Below, piece by piece: positions 1 to 11,158 of a DNA stretch of 64,000 bases (position 1 is its first letter; each line of letters begins with the position of its first letter). This DNA comes from Podospora pseudoanserina (taxonomy: Eukaryota > Ascomycota > Sordariomycetes > Sordariales > Podosporaceae): positions 5,022,001 to 5,086,000 of the forward strand of contig NC_085920.1 in assembly GCF_035222485.1 (NCBI RefSeq), in the 5' to 3' direction. Under the pieces are notes generated by a model. That model worked only from the letters and a program-made list of their open reading frames with translations. It ran no database searches and was not told the DNA's origin. The position numbers were made by a program, and so were the translations under genes.

Positions 1-1200
1 AGTTCGGAGGATATATAAGTATTACTAAAACTATAAAAAAGATTAAGTAATACTTTAATTAGTTAAAGATTAAGGACGACGTTAAAGAAACTATTTAATT
101 ATATTATACGTATAAAAGAATAAAGATTACGAGGTATAAGCTTTATAGATTTTTAAAGCTATTACCGGTAGTAAAACGGCTATAGAATTTAATTATAATA
201 AACTTTATTACTAAATTATTAAAGTCTAAGGATACGGTAACCGGCGTTAAGTATAATAATATATTAACGGTAATTAATAGGCTTACTAAATAAATATATT
301 TATTACTTTATAAAGAGACTTAATCGGTAAAATAGTTAGCGAATATAGTATTACGGTATATTATATTAATATATATATAGCTAAAGGAGTTTATTACGGA
401 TTATAATATTAAATTTATATCGAAGTTTTAAAGAGCGTTAATAATAAGGTTAAGGGTAATAAGTAAAGTATCTTTGGCTTATTACCCTTAAATAAATAGT
501 TAAACGGAACGGCTTAACTAAATTATAAAATAGTATTTACGGAATTATATTAATTTCGAGTAAGACGATTAAGTTAAATTATTATTTACGGTATAATTAA
601 TATATAATATATCGTTAATTAAAACGATTAAAGCTATATTATTTTTTATAAATTTCGGTTATAAAGTAGATTTATAATAAAGACCTACGGTTAAGGTACT
701 TAAGGCTAAGGTTAAAGTAAATAAAATATATATACTTTATAATAAATTTAAGTAAAAACTAAAGTTTATAAAGGAAAGAATATAAAAATATTATAATATT
801 AAAAGGCTCGAGGGACCTTACTTTAAAGGAGGGGATATAGTATTCCTTTTTATATATATTTTACGTATTAAAAGACTTAGTAAAAAAGTTAGATTATAGG
901 AAAGTAAAACTATTTAAAGTTAAAAGAAAAATATTAAAAACGGTATTCGAATTAAAGCTACTTAATATAATATATTTATAATTATATACCTTTTATATTT
1001 TACTTTTAAAACCCGTATTATACATAAGTAAAGCTAATATAAGTAATAGCGGAAAATAAAAAAGAAAAATATAATATAAAAAAGATATTAGATTTATAGT
1101 TTAATAGAGGTTAATTAAAGTATTTAGTTAATTAGTTAGGATATTCGGCTATAAATAACTCGTAGGAACTATAAATATATTTTAATTACCTAAATAAATA
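1..1200 (+). mobile_element. Ty3/Gypsy-type LTR retrotransposon relic, copy A (3' pol part)
   Basis: Fossil. The TA-rich block runs parallel to about 3665-4839, with the same succession of sequence in the same orientation, so two copies of one element lie here. The content fits the integrase end of a Gypsy pol region. It is cut by the left window edge. It is broken throughout and no long open frame survives. CpA and TpG are almost absent while TpA is abundant, the signature of RIP, so the copy is inactive; the degree of mutation reflects RIP rather than a clock, and its age cannot be read from divergence. Confidence 0.75.
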
Positions 1201-1245
1201 AAAAGAATTCTATTAACGATATCAGGACCGACTAAAACTTAAAAT

Positions 1246-1281
1246 ATATTTAGAAAAGCCCTATCGGGTTTTTCTAAATAT
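1246..1281. repeat. Near-perfect 16-bp hairpin
   Basis: Two 16-nt arms (1246-1261 and 1266-1281) are complementary except at one position and enclose the 4-nt loop TATC. The hairpin abuts the 3' end of the minus-strand tRNA-like sequence at 1284-1353. The arms end in CCC/GGG at the loop, so the stem is stable despite its A/T-rich outer part. Its function is unknown; it could be a terminal structure of a repeat or chance within the relic. Confidence 0.6.
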
Positions 1282-1283
1282 AG

Positions 1284-1353
1284 AACCTTAATAAGAATCG
1301 AACTTACGCTTTTAACGTAATAACTAACGTATTATATATTATACTATAAAGTT
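1284..1353 (-). pseudogene. Decayed tRNA-like sequence
   Basis: On the minus strand a 7-bp acceptor stem can be drawn (1347-1353 with 1284-1290, one G-T pair). A 5-bp T stem encloses the 7-nt loop TTCGATT, and TATAGTATAAT stands where an A box and D arm would be. The total of 70 nt fits a tRNA. The anticodon arm does not fold cleanly, so no isotype is assigned. It sits in RIP-mutated DNA and is probably a dead tRNA copy or tRNA-derived repeat, not an active gene. Confidence 0.4.
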
Positions 1354-2264
1354 AAAAGGTATAAGGAAAGCGAAATATAAATAGTATTACGCGCCTTAAA
1401 TACTATAGGAAGTAAAAGGCGCGCTATTAGCGGTATCTAGCGTAATTAGAAAGGAAAGACCAGTAATATTAAAGTCTAAAGAAAGGTCCGGAAGCTAGTT
1501 AAGGCCTAGGGAGGGATCCAGGAAAGAAAAGTTAAAAAAAAGAGTAGTGGTGGAAGAAAGGATAGCGGAGATATTTACTGCCGGCGGGCTATACGGGGTA
1601 GCAGGCCGCGCGGAAGACTCCCCTTCTTCCTCCTCGAGAAGTCGAGATTTACGACGAAAAGTAGTAAAAGCTCGAACCTTAAAGGCGCGCGACTACGCCT
1701 CGAGACGAAAAAGCTTATTTAAGGTAACTTACTTCTTAGTATTTAAACGCTCTTTCTCTTTAATAAAAGGGCGGACTACGGGATTAGTAAGAGGGAGTAA
1801 GATAGCCTAAATAAAAACTTACGGTTTATACTATAGATATCGCAGTAGGAGCGACTCGATTTAATATATAGGAGGCACCGGTCCTACCGAGAGGAAACTA
1901 TATATTAAAGGCTATTTTCTTTATAATAAATATACTTAGGTATAATAAGGCCGAACTTTTCGAGAAAAAGTATTTAATCGCGGCGACGGTCGATACTCGT
2001 ACGGGTCGGTTTCCTTATACGGTTAAATATAGTAGCGATAGTAAAAAGGGAAAACCTATTAGGAAAATACGGAAAGGAAAATAGGGAACGGAAACTATTT
2101 TAGGAATAAAATTACCGGAGCGTCGACTTAAAAGGAAGGGTTTTTATATTATAATTAACCTAACGATAGGCCGCGTAGTATATAAGGCGTAAGACGTCCC
2201 TAACTAATTAATAAAGAAGTTAGGAAATAATTAATTAGGCTAGCCAGAAAGTACTATAGCGCTA
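1354..2264. other. Repeat-island relic without assignable gene
   Basis: This is mixed TA-rich DNA with somewhat more G+C than the flanks. It includes an 87-codon open frame at 1547-1810 whose basic, serine-rich product matches no family I recognise. It probably belongs to the retrotransposon relics (end region and leader) or another old repeat. Confidence 0.4.
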
Positions 2265-4839
2265 AGACCTACGAGTACTCTACAAAATATAAAATACTCG
2301 GGGTAATCGAAGGTATAGCACGACGAGCACGCTACAAGATATAAAATGCTCGGGGTAATCGAAGGTATAGCACGACAAGCACTTTAGGGTCTTAAGGTCT
2401 ATATATACGGAGGAACTAGCTAACGTAAATAAATAGTTCCGTAGTATACAATATAAGTTATAATCGTTAATATTTAAACTATTATAATAAAGATAAGCTA
2501 TTATTATATACTATTTAGCTGTACCGAACCAGGATTATTTAGAAGTACCTTTAACCAGTGTCTCTTTCAGAGGTTCTAGATAGGGGTTCGTTATAATATA
2601 CTTTAAAGAAGTATAAGCGATATATATAAAAGATATTCGATATATTATATAGAGCAGGACTTTTCATTAATAAGGAGAAAAGCGAGTTTTATATATAAAA
2701 AATAATATATTTAAGATATTTAATATTATTAAGTAAGGTTTGTATAAAATCTAGGAAAATTATAATAGTTAAAGATTAACTTATATTATAATTATAAATA
2801 TATATTAAAGAATTTTTAAGGTTTATAAATTTCTATTAAATACTTATCCGGGGCTATATAAATATTATAAAGTTATTTAATTATTTAATTAAAAAGGATA
2901 TAGAGTTCCGGTAAAGGTAAAAAGAAAAATAAGCCTTTTAGGAATTAAAAAAGGTTATTTTAAAGGACCTAGTATTTAAATTATTAGATCTTAATCGACT
3001 ATTTGAAGTCGAGGCAGATATATTAAATTATACGATCGGTAAATAATTAAAATAGCGAGACGACGACGGAAAGCTATACTTAATAACTTTTTTTTCGAAA
3101 AAAGTAAAATAAATATATTAAAATTATTTAATCTATAATAAAAAACTATTTATTATTATTAAATTATTTAAAGAATAAAGGTTATACTTTAACGGTTTAA
3201 AAATATAAAGTATAGTTTATATAGATTATAAAAATCTATAATACTTCATTATTATAAAAGTCTTTAACGTACGGTAAATATAATAGTTAGAGTTTTTTTT
3301 AGATTTTAATTTTTAAATTAATTATAAAAAGGGTTCGGAGAACGCTAAAGTAAATATATTTAACTGGTGAACCGATAACTATAAGGATATACTTAAGGAA
3401 TTACTATTATTATTTAAAGAAACATTAAATAATATTTTTAAATATTTATTATAACTATAAATAAAGTATTATATAATATATTATAAAAAAACTATTTTTA
3501 ATAAATATTAAAGGAAATTAAATAACGATATAATAAAATAATATAAATAGGAAAAACTAAAGTTATAAGATATTTAGAAAAATAGTTAAGGAAAACTATA
3601 ATATAAGAATCAAGCGTATATAAAGTTAGGTAATAAAATAATATTAATAATAGAAATTTATATATTAAAGCTCGAAGGATATATAAATATTATTAAAACT
3701 ATAAAAAAAATTAAATAGTATTTCAATTAGCTAAAGATTAAGAACGATATTAAGGAAGCTATTTAGTTATATTATATATATGAAAGAACGAAAGTTATAA
3801 AGTATAAACCTTATTAAATTTAAAGTTATTACCGGTAATAAAACGGCTATAGAATTTAATTATAATAAACTTTATTATTAAAATATTAAAGTTTAAATAT
3901 ACGGTAACCGGCGTTAAATACGATAATATATTAATAATAATTAATAAACTTATTAAATAAATATATTTTTTGCTATATAAAGAAATCTAATCGGTAAAGT
4001 AATTAATAAATATAATACTACGATATATTATATTAATATATATATAAATAAAAAGATTTATTACGGATTATAATATTAAATTTATATCGAAGTTTTAAAA
4101 AGCGTTAATAACGAAGCTAGGGGTAGTAAATAAAGTATTTTCGGCCTATTACCCTTAAACGGACGGTTAAACGGAACGGCTTAATTAAATCGTAAAATAA
4201 TATTTATAGAATTATATAAATTTTAAGTAAAATAATTAAATTAAATTATTATTTATAGTATAGTTAATATATAATATATTATTAATTAAAACAATTAAAG
4301 TTATATTATTCTTTATAAATTTCGATTATAAGGTAGATTTACGGTAAGAACTTACGGTTAAGGTACTTAAAGCTAAAGTTAAGGTAAAAAAATATATATA
4401 TTTTATAATAAATATAAATAAAAATTAAAGTTCATAAATGAAAAGATACGGAAATACTATAATACTAAAAGGCTCGAGGAACTTTATTTCAAAGGGGGAA
4501 ATATAGTATTTCTTTTTATACGTAATTTACGTATTAAAAGACTTAATAAAAAGCTAGACTATAGGAAAATAAAATTATTTAAAGTTAAAAGAAAAATATT
4601 AAAGACGATATTCGAATTGAAGTTATTTAATATAATATATTTACGGTTATATATCTTTTCTATTTTACTTTTAGAACCTATATTATATATAAATAAAGCT
4701 AATATATAGGCCGTAACGGAGGACGAAGAAGAAAAGTATAATATAGAAGAAATATTAAATTTACGGTTTAATAAAAATTAATTAAAAAATTTAATTAGTT
4801 AGTTAAAATATCCGGCTATAAATAACTTATAAGAATTAT
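2265..4839 (+). mobile_element. Ty3/Gypsy-type LTR retrotransposon relic, copy B
   Basis: Fossil. A possible LTR/leader portion lies at about 2265-2545. It is followed by TA-rich DNA whose layout matches reverse transcriptase and RNase H (about 2600-3300), and then the integrase part (about 3665-4800) that parallels copy A. The element is partial and broken, with many breaks. RIP-type composition dominates. A palindromic DNA element (4840-5913) interrupts its 3' side, so that insertion is younger than this copy. The short stretch right of 5913 may be the continuation of the same relic. Confidence 0.75.
2281..2384. repeat. 52-bp tandem duplication
   Basis: Two adjacent units, 2281-2332 and 2333-2384, share almost the whole sequence (core TCGGGGTAATCGAAGG). 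The similarity extends a few bases upstream of the first unit. The pair lies just before a TATATA-containing stretch that could be the promoter side of an LTR or leader of the following Gypsy relic. Confidence 0.75.
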
Positions 4840-5913
4840 GTTAAAATACAGCTTTTGTTTGTGGATTTTACAGTGTATCTGAGCCCTGTATATTACAGAG
4901 CCTCAGAGGCAATACGATGGCTTGAATCAGCAGTGTTTAGGGACTGCGGTTGCCGGAGCGGAGGCTCGGCCTCCGGAAGCAATCCGAGGTCCCGGAAGGC
5001 CGAGCGCTAAGGCCGGTGCCCTGCAGTGGTCAAACGGTAGCGGCAATGTAGCCTGCAGTAGTCAAACGGTAGCGGCAACGTGGCCTGCAGTGGCCAAACG
5101 GTAGCGGCAACGTGGCCTGTAACCTTATATTTGGATAGCGCACTTAGCGGGCGTTCGGGCCCGGGAAACGCGCGTTCAGGCCCGGGAACGGAATCGCCCT
5201 CGGGGAGCAAGTAAGAGGCCGATGGCCTATAAGATCTCTGCCTCACACCCTATCCACTGTGGTATTTTTTAGTCTACAAGGTTCAATCAATATACTGGTT
5301 CACTACACTCATCAGTGCCTCACAAGCCTATGTTACAGTGATTCTCTTCTATATATTACAGGGCGCCGCCCCTGTAATCCTCCTTCCTTCAGTGCCACGG
5401 CAACTGTCGAATGCTGCAGTCAAAGTCTTCTTCGCTCTCAGTGTACTGCGCCGATAGCTATTTGAGCCTATATTTACAGGCCTCAATTGCACCTATTTCA
5501 ACATAAACTAATATATTAATTAAACCTTATAAACTGAAAAATACTATAGTGGATAGGGTATAAGGTAGTGGTTTTATAGGCCATCGGCTCTTTACTTGCT
5601 CCCTAAAGGTAACTCCGTTCCCGGACCTAAACGCGCGTTTTCCGGGCCCGAACGCCCGCTAAATACGCTAACTAAACATAAGGTTAGAAGCCACGTTACA
5701 GGCCACGTTACGCTACCGTTTAACCACTGCAGGGCACCGGCCTTAGCGCTCGGCTTTCTAGAACCTCGGATTGCTTCTGGAGGCCGAGCTTCCGCTCCGG
5801 TAACCGCAGTCCCTAAACACTGCTAATTCAAGCTATTGTATTACCTCTAAGACCCTGTAATATACAGGGCTCAGATACATTATAAAATCCACAAACAAAA
5901 GCTATATTTTACC
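4840..5913. mobile_element. Palindromic non-autonomous DNA element (foldback/MITE-like)
   Basis: The two ends are inverted copies: GTTAAAATACAGCTTTTGTT at 4840 matches the complement of the right end at 5913. The similarity continues inward for about 400-450 bp per arm (to roughly 5290 on the left, from about 5515 on the right). About 225 bp of spacer lies between the arms. The 5-bp sequence ATTAT abuts both ends, a candidate target-site duplication. No transposase is present, so it is non-autonomous. The left arm keeps many C and G that are T or A in the right arm, so RIP-like mutation hit the arms unequally. It sits inside Gypsy relic B. Confidence 0.75.
5021..5116. repeat. Three 32-bp tandem repeats in the left arm
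   Basis: Units start at 5021, 5053 and 5085, each beginning CTGCAGTRG and containing AAACGGTAGCGGCAA. The right arm of the same palindromic element carries only about one full unit plus part of another, so the array expanded or contracted after the arms separated. Confidence 0.85.
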
Positions 5914-7223
5914 ATTATATATTTTATTTTATAAAATAAAATTAAGCTCCTTAAGTTCTTTAAAAATAAAGGAAAAAAATCGTTAAGTCGCCGATTATAA
6001 TAGCTCGATAGGGATAGAGATATACTTTAAGATCCGTGAAATAAAGGTACTCCTTTTTTAATTAAAGAAAAATAAATAAAGGAATAATAAGATTATATTA
6101 TTTTTTTTATTAAATAATATTTTTTATTCGTTTATAAAAAAAAATATTTTTCTTTAAATACGTATTTACTTACTAATTTATAATAGGTAAATATAAAAGG
6201 AGGTTTAGTTTAAGGTACGGCTATAGACCTAAGGGTTTAAATAAGGAAGTAGGGCTCTCGGAGAATTCGGGGGTTTAGGGGTTATATATATAAGTAATTT
6301 ACTTCGGACATTCTACTTTAAATAGGACATTGACTTTTATTTCTTTATATTTATTACCTTATACGCGTGCAGGCATTTCTGGTCTTTTAATTTGGCCGAT
6401 CAGATGCTTATTATATAGTCTGCGAGCCCATAGAGTCTTTTTTTTATCCTATGTAAAGTGCGGCCTACGAGCGAGCCACTATTACGCAGGTATGTTTATT
6501 TAGAGACCTTGTTGAGGGTATATTTGTGGTGTTGTAGTTAGTTTATGTATTTTCTCATCATTTTAATATCAAGTTATTTCTTTAATTAAATAAAAATTTA
6601 AGACAAAATATTATTGTAATTATTTTAGGAAGTTAATAAAGTACATGGTTTATTTTATTAAATACTCAAAAGTGTTATATTTAGTTTATTTCTTCAAATT
6701 ATTAGGTAGTGATTTATTTATAATAAAAAAATACTTACATAATTATTAAACCTAGGATTATACATAAAATAAGAGTAATTTAAGAAGATATATAGGTTTA
6801 CGATTTAATAGTTATTTAACTTACTAATTAAATTAAATAACATGTTCGAAGTTAGCTAATACTTCATAAATTCAAAAGTACAGCTAAGACTTAAAGAACT
6901 GGGGTTTTAGCGCGTTTTCTGAGATTTAAATGCATTTACTAGGGTAGGTTTAGAGGCGGGAAAAGTATTGCCTACGGCGTGCGAGGTAGACGATTACTAA
7001 TTGTTAGTGAAGACCAGATTTTATTGGGCCACAGCGAGTTTTGGTTTTTTGCCCAGTTAAAGGGACTGCTTGGCTTCGAGTCTCAATTTCCTGACAAACC
7101 ATCAAGGTCCTCGCCATTCAACTTTGTAATTATGCTTTGAGCAGCAGACAACCAAACACCACCTTCATCTGAAGCAATTGGGATCTATCTCTCCATTCTG
7201 GAACTCAGTTCCACTTCAGCATC
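5914..7223. other. AT-rich border zone, then 5' flank of the splicing-factor gene
   Basis: Up to about 6900 the DNA is TA-rich and gene-free, with unassigned repeat remains. Around 6930-7080 the composition changes to that of normal genic DNA. The last 150 bases are presumably the promoter and 5' untranslated region of the gene starting at 7224. No RNA gene or further repeat was recognised. Confidence 0.5.
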
Positions 7224-10116
7224 ATGTACGACGAGGGGCAGCACCGCTCCAGATCCCCATCGCGGGATGGCGGGCGCAGTGGAAGCTATCGCGACCGCGA
7301 ATATCGTCGCCCTGATGAAAGAGGTGGCGACTACCGCCGCTCGAGGAAGGGTAAAACCACACGATAAACCTGTCCTAGCAGAAGCACTCTACGATATCCG
7401 CTTGTTGCTTTGCGGTTTGCAAACTGTCGATATGGAGCAGAAGATGGCTAACTTTGGGTGTGTTTGCCTCGACCGCAAAAGATTCTCCAGCGCCTCCTTT
7501 GAGGAACCTCAACTACGACGACGATGACCAGGAGTATTACTCGAGACAAGCTGTCGGGACCCTTCGCACTGGTGGCGACCCGGATCGCGGACGGTATCAG
7601 GGCGACAGGCCTCACAGCGGTGGATACCTACCACCGTCTGGTAGCCCGCCGTCGGACCGTTACGGGCGAGGAGATATCGATTTGGAACATAGGGAACGTT
7701 TTTCACGATACAATCAAGATCGCGATGTGTCACAAATTCGGCCATCTCGAGATAGGAATCCTGGCGCTGGGCGTGCGGGTGGTCGGGGTCACGGTCGTGG
7801 GGAGCACAGCGGTGCGGGTTCGGGCTTTGGCTCGTCCAAAGTGTTGATTTTTGAAGGTCTCACTGAGGATGCCACCGAGCGCGACGTCCTCTACGGTCTC
7901 GACTTTGTAACCCGAGACCATCAGTTCTCGAGCGATCAAGTGAAGCTCGTTCGATTACGGTACGATCAAAACGGTAGGTCGCTCATTTCTGGACCAAGTC
8001 TCTCATCCCATCTTCCGTGTCGGAGGTGTTAATGCGGGGTGCTCAGGTCAGCGGATTGCAGCTGTCGAATTCCATCGTCGATCGCAGGTCGAAGACTTTC
8101 TGGACCAGTTCTATCCGGAAATTTCTTTTCCACTTCAGCATTCCCGCGGGAAGGACACTGAGTTCTTCACCTTCGGCATTCAGGACCCTAATTACCGCGA
8201 CGACATGCCTGATCCTCGGGAGTCACGGCGCGGTGGTCGAGAAGGCCGAGAAGATGATGGTTGGACGTGTGTAACTGTATGTGCCGTCTATTTCGCCCTG
8301 TAAACGGTCTGAGACTAATCGACCGCAGTGCCATGTTGTTAACTACCCGCACCGAGCTGTGTGTTTCAAGTGCAAAACTGAACGTCCAGAGGATGATGGA
8401 TATGGAGGTGGCCCATTATTAACTGGCGAGACCGACGAGTGCCCCCAGCAGATGCCGTCTCAATATGTCGTAATTCGCAACCTCGACCGTTCTGTCACAG
8501 AAGAGGTTCTGGCCAAAGGGGTCATGAAATTATTTCTGGAGAATCCAGAGCCACCAAAAGAGGCCCCGAGCACCAACAAACTCAAATCAACGGCACCCAC
8601 CAAGAGCACTGTCGGCATGGGCGCGAAGCCTGGCTCGCTGCGTCGTGTTTTCGTGATGCGAGATCGCAGAAGCAACGAAAGTTGGAGATATGGCTTCGCC
8701 GAATTTGCCACTGTCGAGGATGCCGTGGCCGCCGTTCAGAAGTTCCAGGCATCGACAAAGTTCACCATCGCCTCAAAGCCAGTCGTCGTTGCCTTTATTC
8801 ACACAGGAGTTTTTGTTCCTTCGTTCGATCCTGTTACACCTGAGAATCAAGATCTCTCATTCAGCCCTATCTACAATCCTGCCGTTCGCATCAAGTACTG
8901 GGATGACCGCGCCTACCCTAGCGTACACGTTGTCACCACCGAGCCTATCTCTGAGGTGTCACAGCCGGAGAAGAGCAACAATGCCAATGATGATCCAACC
9001 AAAAATGTCTCCAAGACGTTCAAGAAGTTTAAGAAGGACCTGGGAGCTGCTGTTGGTGCCAAACCCATCATGATGCCTCAGATGGAGTTGTGGGCCAAGA
9101 AGTCAGCCGAATTGCATGGTTCGAAAGCCAGGGCCACAGACCCCTCAAATACCGATACCGAGTCCTCCAACTTTAACCTCACGACCATCCGTGAGTCTGA
9201 GGGCACAGAGCCTGACGGTCCATTTGCACCTCACTGGGCTGATCAGTACATTTCTTATGCCGACTGGGAGGCGATGACGTGCGTGGCTTGCGGCTGGAAA
9301 GCACCGACGGAGCGATCAACCCAAGAACGTAACGACCTACTTATTCACCACGAAGGGACAGCCCATCTATTCTACCACGACCCCGAGATCAAGGACAAAG
9401 CCGCGGCTGGTCTCAGTGCTCTTGGCAAGAAGCACCGCACCATCATCCGCCGTACCCCTCGTCTCAAATCTGAACCCCTGCCCAAATACAAATCATACGC
9501 AGACTTTGACCGCCTCCGTTGTCTACTCTGCAAGCGCCAATTTCAAAAGATGGAAGTAATCTGGCTACACGAACAGCAAAGCGAACTCCACAAGCGGAAC
9601 CTCGCCCACCCTAAAGCCCGCTCTCGCGCAGAGGAAGAGTTCAAGAAACTGGGCAAGAAACAAAGAAGCTGCATCCCCGACCAAGCCTTCTACCGCGAGT
9701 GGGAAGCGCAACTTAAGCGTAGTCAGCCCAACTATCGTGATCGAGCCTTGGAACGTAGGCAAGCTTTCCGTCAGCCGAAGAAACCCACCAATCAGCCCAA
9801 GACATCTGTGCCAGAAAAGAGGAAAGAACCTTCTTCGTTGTCCGCAGAGGCGGACACACCGGCCAAGAAGAGCAAAGGGGCGGGTATGCTGGCTAAGATG
9901 GGGTGGACGGCGGGTGCGGGACTTGGGGCCGAGGGGGCGGGGAGGACGGATGCGATTGCGACGGAGGTTTATGCTCCTGGTGTTGGGTTGGGGGCGGAGG
10001 GGAGTAAGCTTGGGGATGCTGGGGAGGAGGCGCAAAGGAGGACGAAGGGGGATTTCAGTGACTTTGTTGAGAAGACGAGGGATAGGGCTAGGGAGAGGTT
10101 TGATCGGTTGGGGTAA
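7224..10116 (+). CDS. RBM5/RBM10-like RNA-binding splicing factor
   Basis: Predicted 878 aa from four exons: 7224-7350, 7482-7973, 8047-8276, 8329-10116. All phases close. Domain order: Arg/Ser/Gly-rich N-terminus; RRM from about residue 162 (VLIFEGL); RanBP2-type zinc finger at about 277-303 (WTCVTC, CFKC); second RRM at about 327-440 (YVVIRNL, YGFAEF); a Cys/His segment near 597 (CVACGW); a C2H2-like finger near 679 (CLLC then HEQQSELH); Lys/Pro-rich stretch; C-terminal G-patch at about 802-848 (MLAKMGW, GLGAEG). This architecture is that of the RBM5/RBM6/RBM10 family, nuclear proteins that act in early spliceosome assembly and 3' splice-site choice. The third intron donor GTATGT at 8277 was preferred to the GT at 8271 because it restores the zinc-finger spacing W-x-C-x2-C. 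An alternative acceptor at 7490 for intron 1 is also in frame. An OCRE domain was not recognised. Confidence 0.88.
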
Positions 10117-11144
10117 AGGGGGTTGGGTTAATGATTATGATGTGTGTGTTTTGTAAAATATTGAGGTTGGACTGGACGGTAGGAGATGACGTTATGGGTG
10201 TTGGATGATGGGATGCGGTATACAACCGGCCGAGAGTGTTTCAATAAAACCGCTGAAATTGATATGTCGGCTCCACGATAATAAGGCTTCGACTTCCGTT
10301 ACTCTTTGATGTGCGAACTGTTGATGTGATATTGAAGCGTATCTTGCGTGCCCAGGGTTTCCTGTGGTTTTCTCTTTTCACTTAAATTATGTTGTCCAGC
10401 TCCAGCCCGAGTACTCACCAAGCCCGAGCACTCACCAAGCCCGAGCACTCATCATCGTAAATCACATCACCTCAATCACCATCACACAACTCAAAGTTCT
10501 TAAAATCAAAGCTAATTTGACCAGGCAAGGTGGCAGTCTCCCCCTCATCTACCACCACCCATTCGCTCACCACAAATAACCTACACTACCAAAAACCCAT
10601 ACATACACAAGCAAAAGCCCCATCCGTCTCGCCTCCAACGCCAACACAATGCAGGTCGACCCCCTTTTCCCTTCATCCATCACCCCTTCCATAATGAACA
10701 GAGGGGGAAAAAACAAGGAAAAGGGGGGAATCATGATGCCCATTACCACTACAGACTGCACAGAAACGGAAGGTGAAAACCCCCATAACCCATGACCTAG
10801 GAAAAGAAAAACGGACACCTGACAAATCCTTGTCTGGACAAGGCAGAAAAAAAGACGAAACAAACATCAAGGGAAAAAAAGAAAAGAAAAACCATACAGA
10901 AAATATTGACATGGTAGAGGTAAAAGGTAGGCCTCACCCGCGTCCATTGTCCGCGTTTTTGTGTGTCCTCGAGGCCTTGTCTCCCGACAACCAACACCTC
11001 CCAACCTCCAAACAAGGCCTCTCAACTCCATTTTGACGCTTTCCAGCCCCCAAACAAGGCCTGTCAAGTAAAAATTGAGGCCTATTGACTATCCGCTGAG
11101 GCCTTCTCACTCTCTACTGAGGCCTTTCGGTTCAATTCTGACGC
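10117..11144. other. Convergent 3' intergenic region
   Basis: This lies between the 3' ends of the splicing-factor and SNF2 genes. An AATAAA at 10243-10248 is a plausible poly(A) signal for the plus-strand gene. Three 17-bp tandem units stand at 10405-10455 (GCCCGAGYACTCACCAA). No coding potential was recognised in the short open frames. Confidence 0.55.
10405..10455. repeat. 17-bp tandem repeat, three units
   Basis: Units begin at 10405, 10422 and 10439 and read GCCCGAGYACTCAYCAA with few changes. It lies in the 3' intergenic region and looks like a short minisatellite. Confidence 0.85.
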
Positions 11145-11158
11145 CTATTGAGGGGGTC
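11076..11158. repeat. 21-bp periodic TGAGGCCT repeat reaching the SNF2 stop codon
   Basis: Units starting at 11076, 11097, 11118 and 11139 each open with TGAGGCCT or TGACGCCT and keep 21-bp spacing. Looser copies of AAGGCCT extend left to about 10970. The last unit overlaps the stop codon (11145-11147) of the SNF2-family gene, so the array forms its 3' untranslated start. Confidence 0.7.

Noticed and set aside
1547-1810. 87-codon open frame in the repeat island
   Set aside because: Basic, low-complexity product, no family recognised, and surrounded by decayed repeat DNA.
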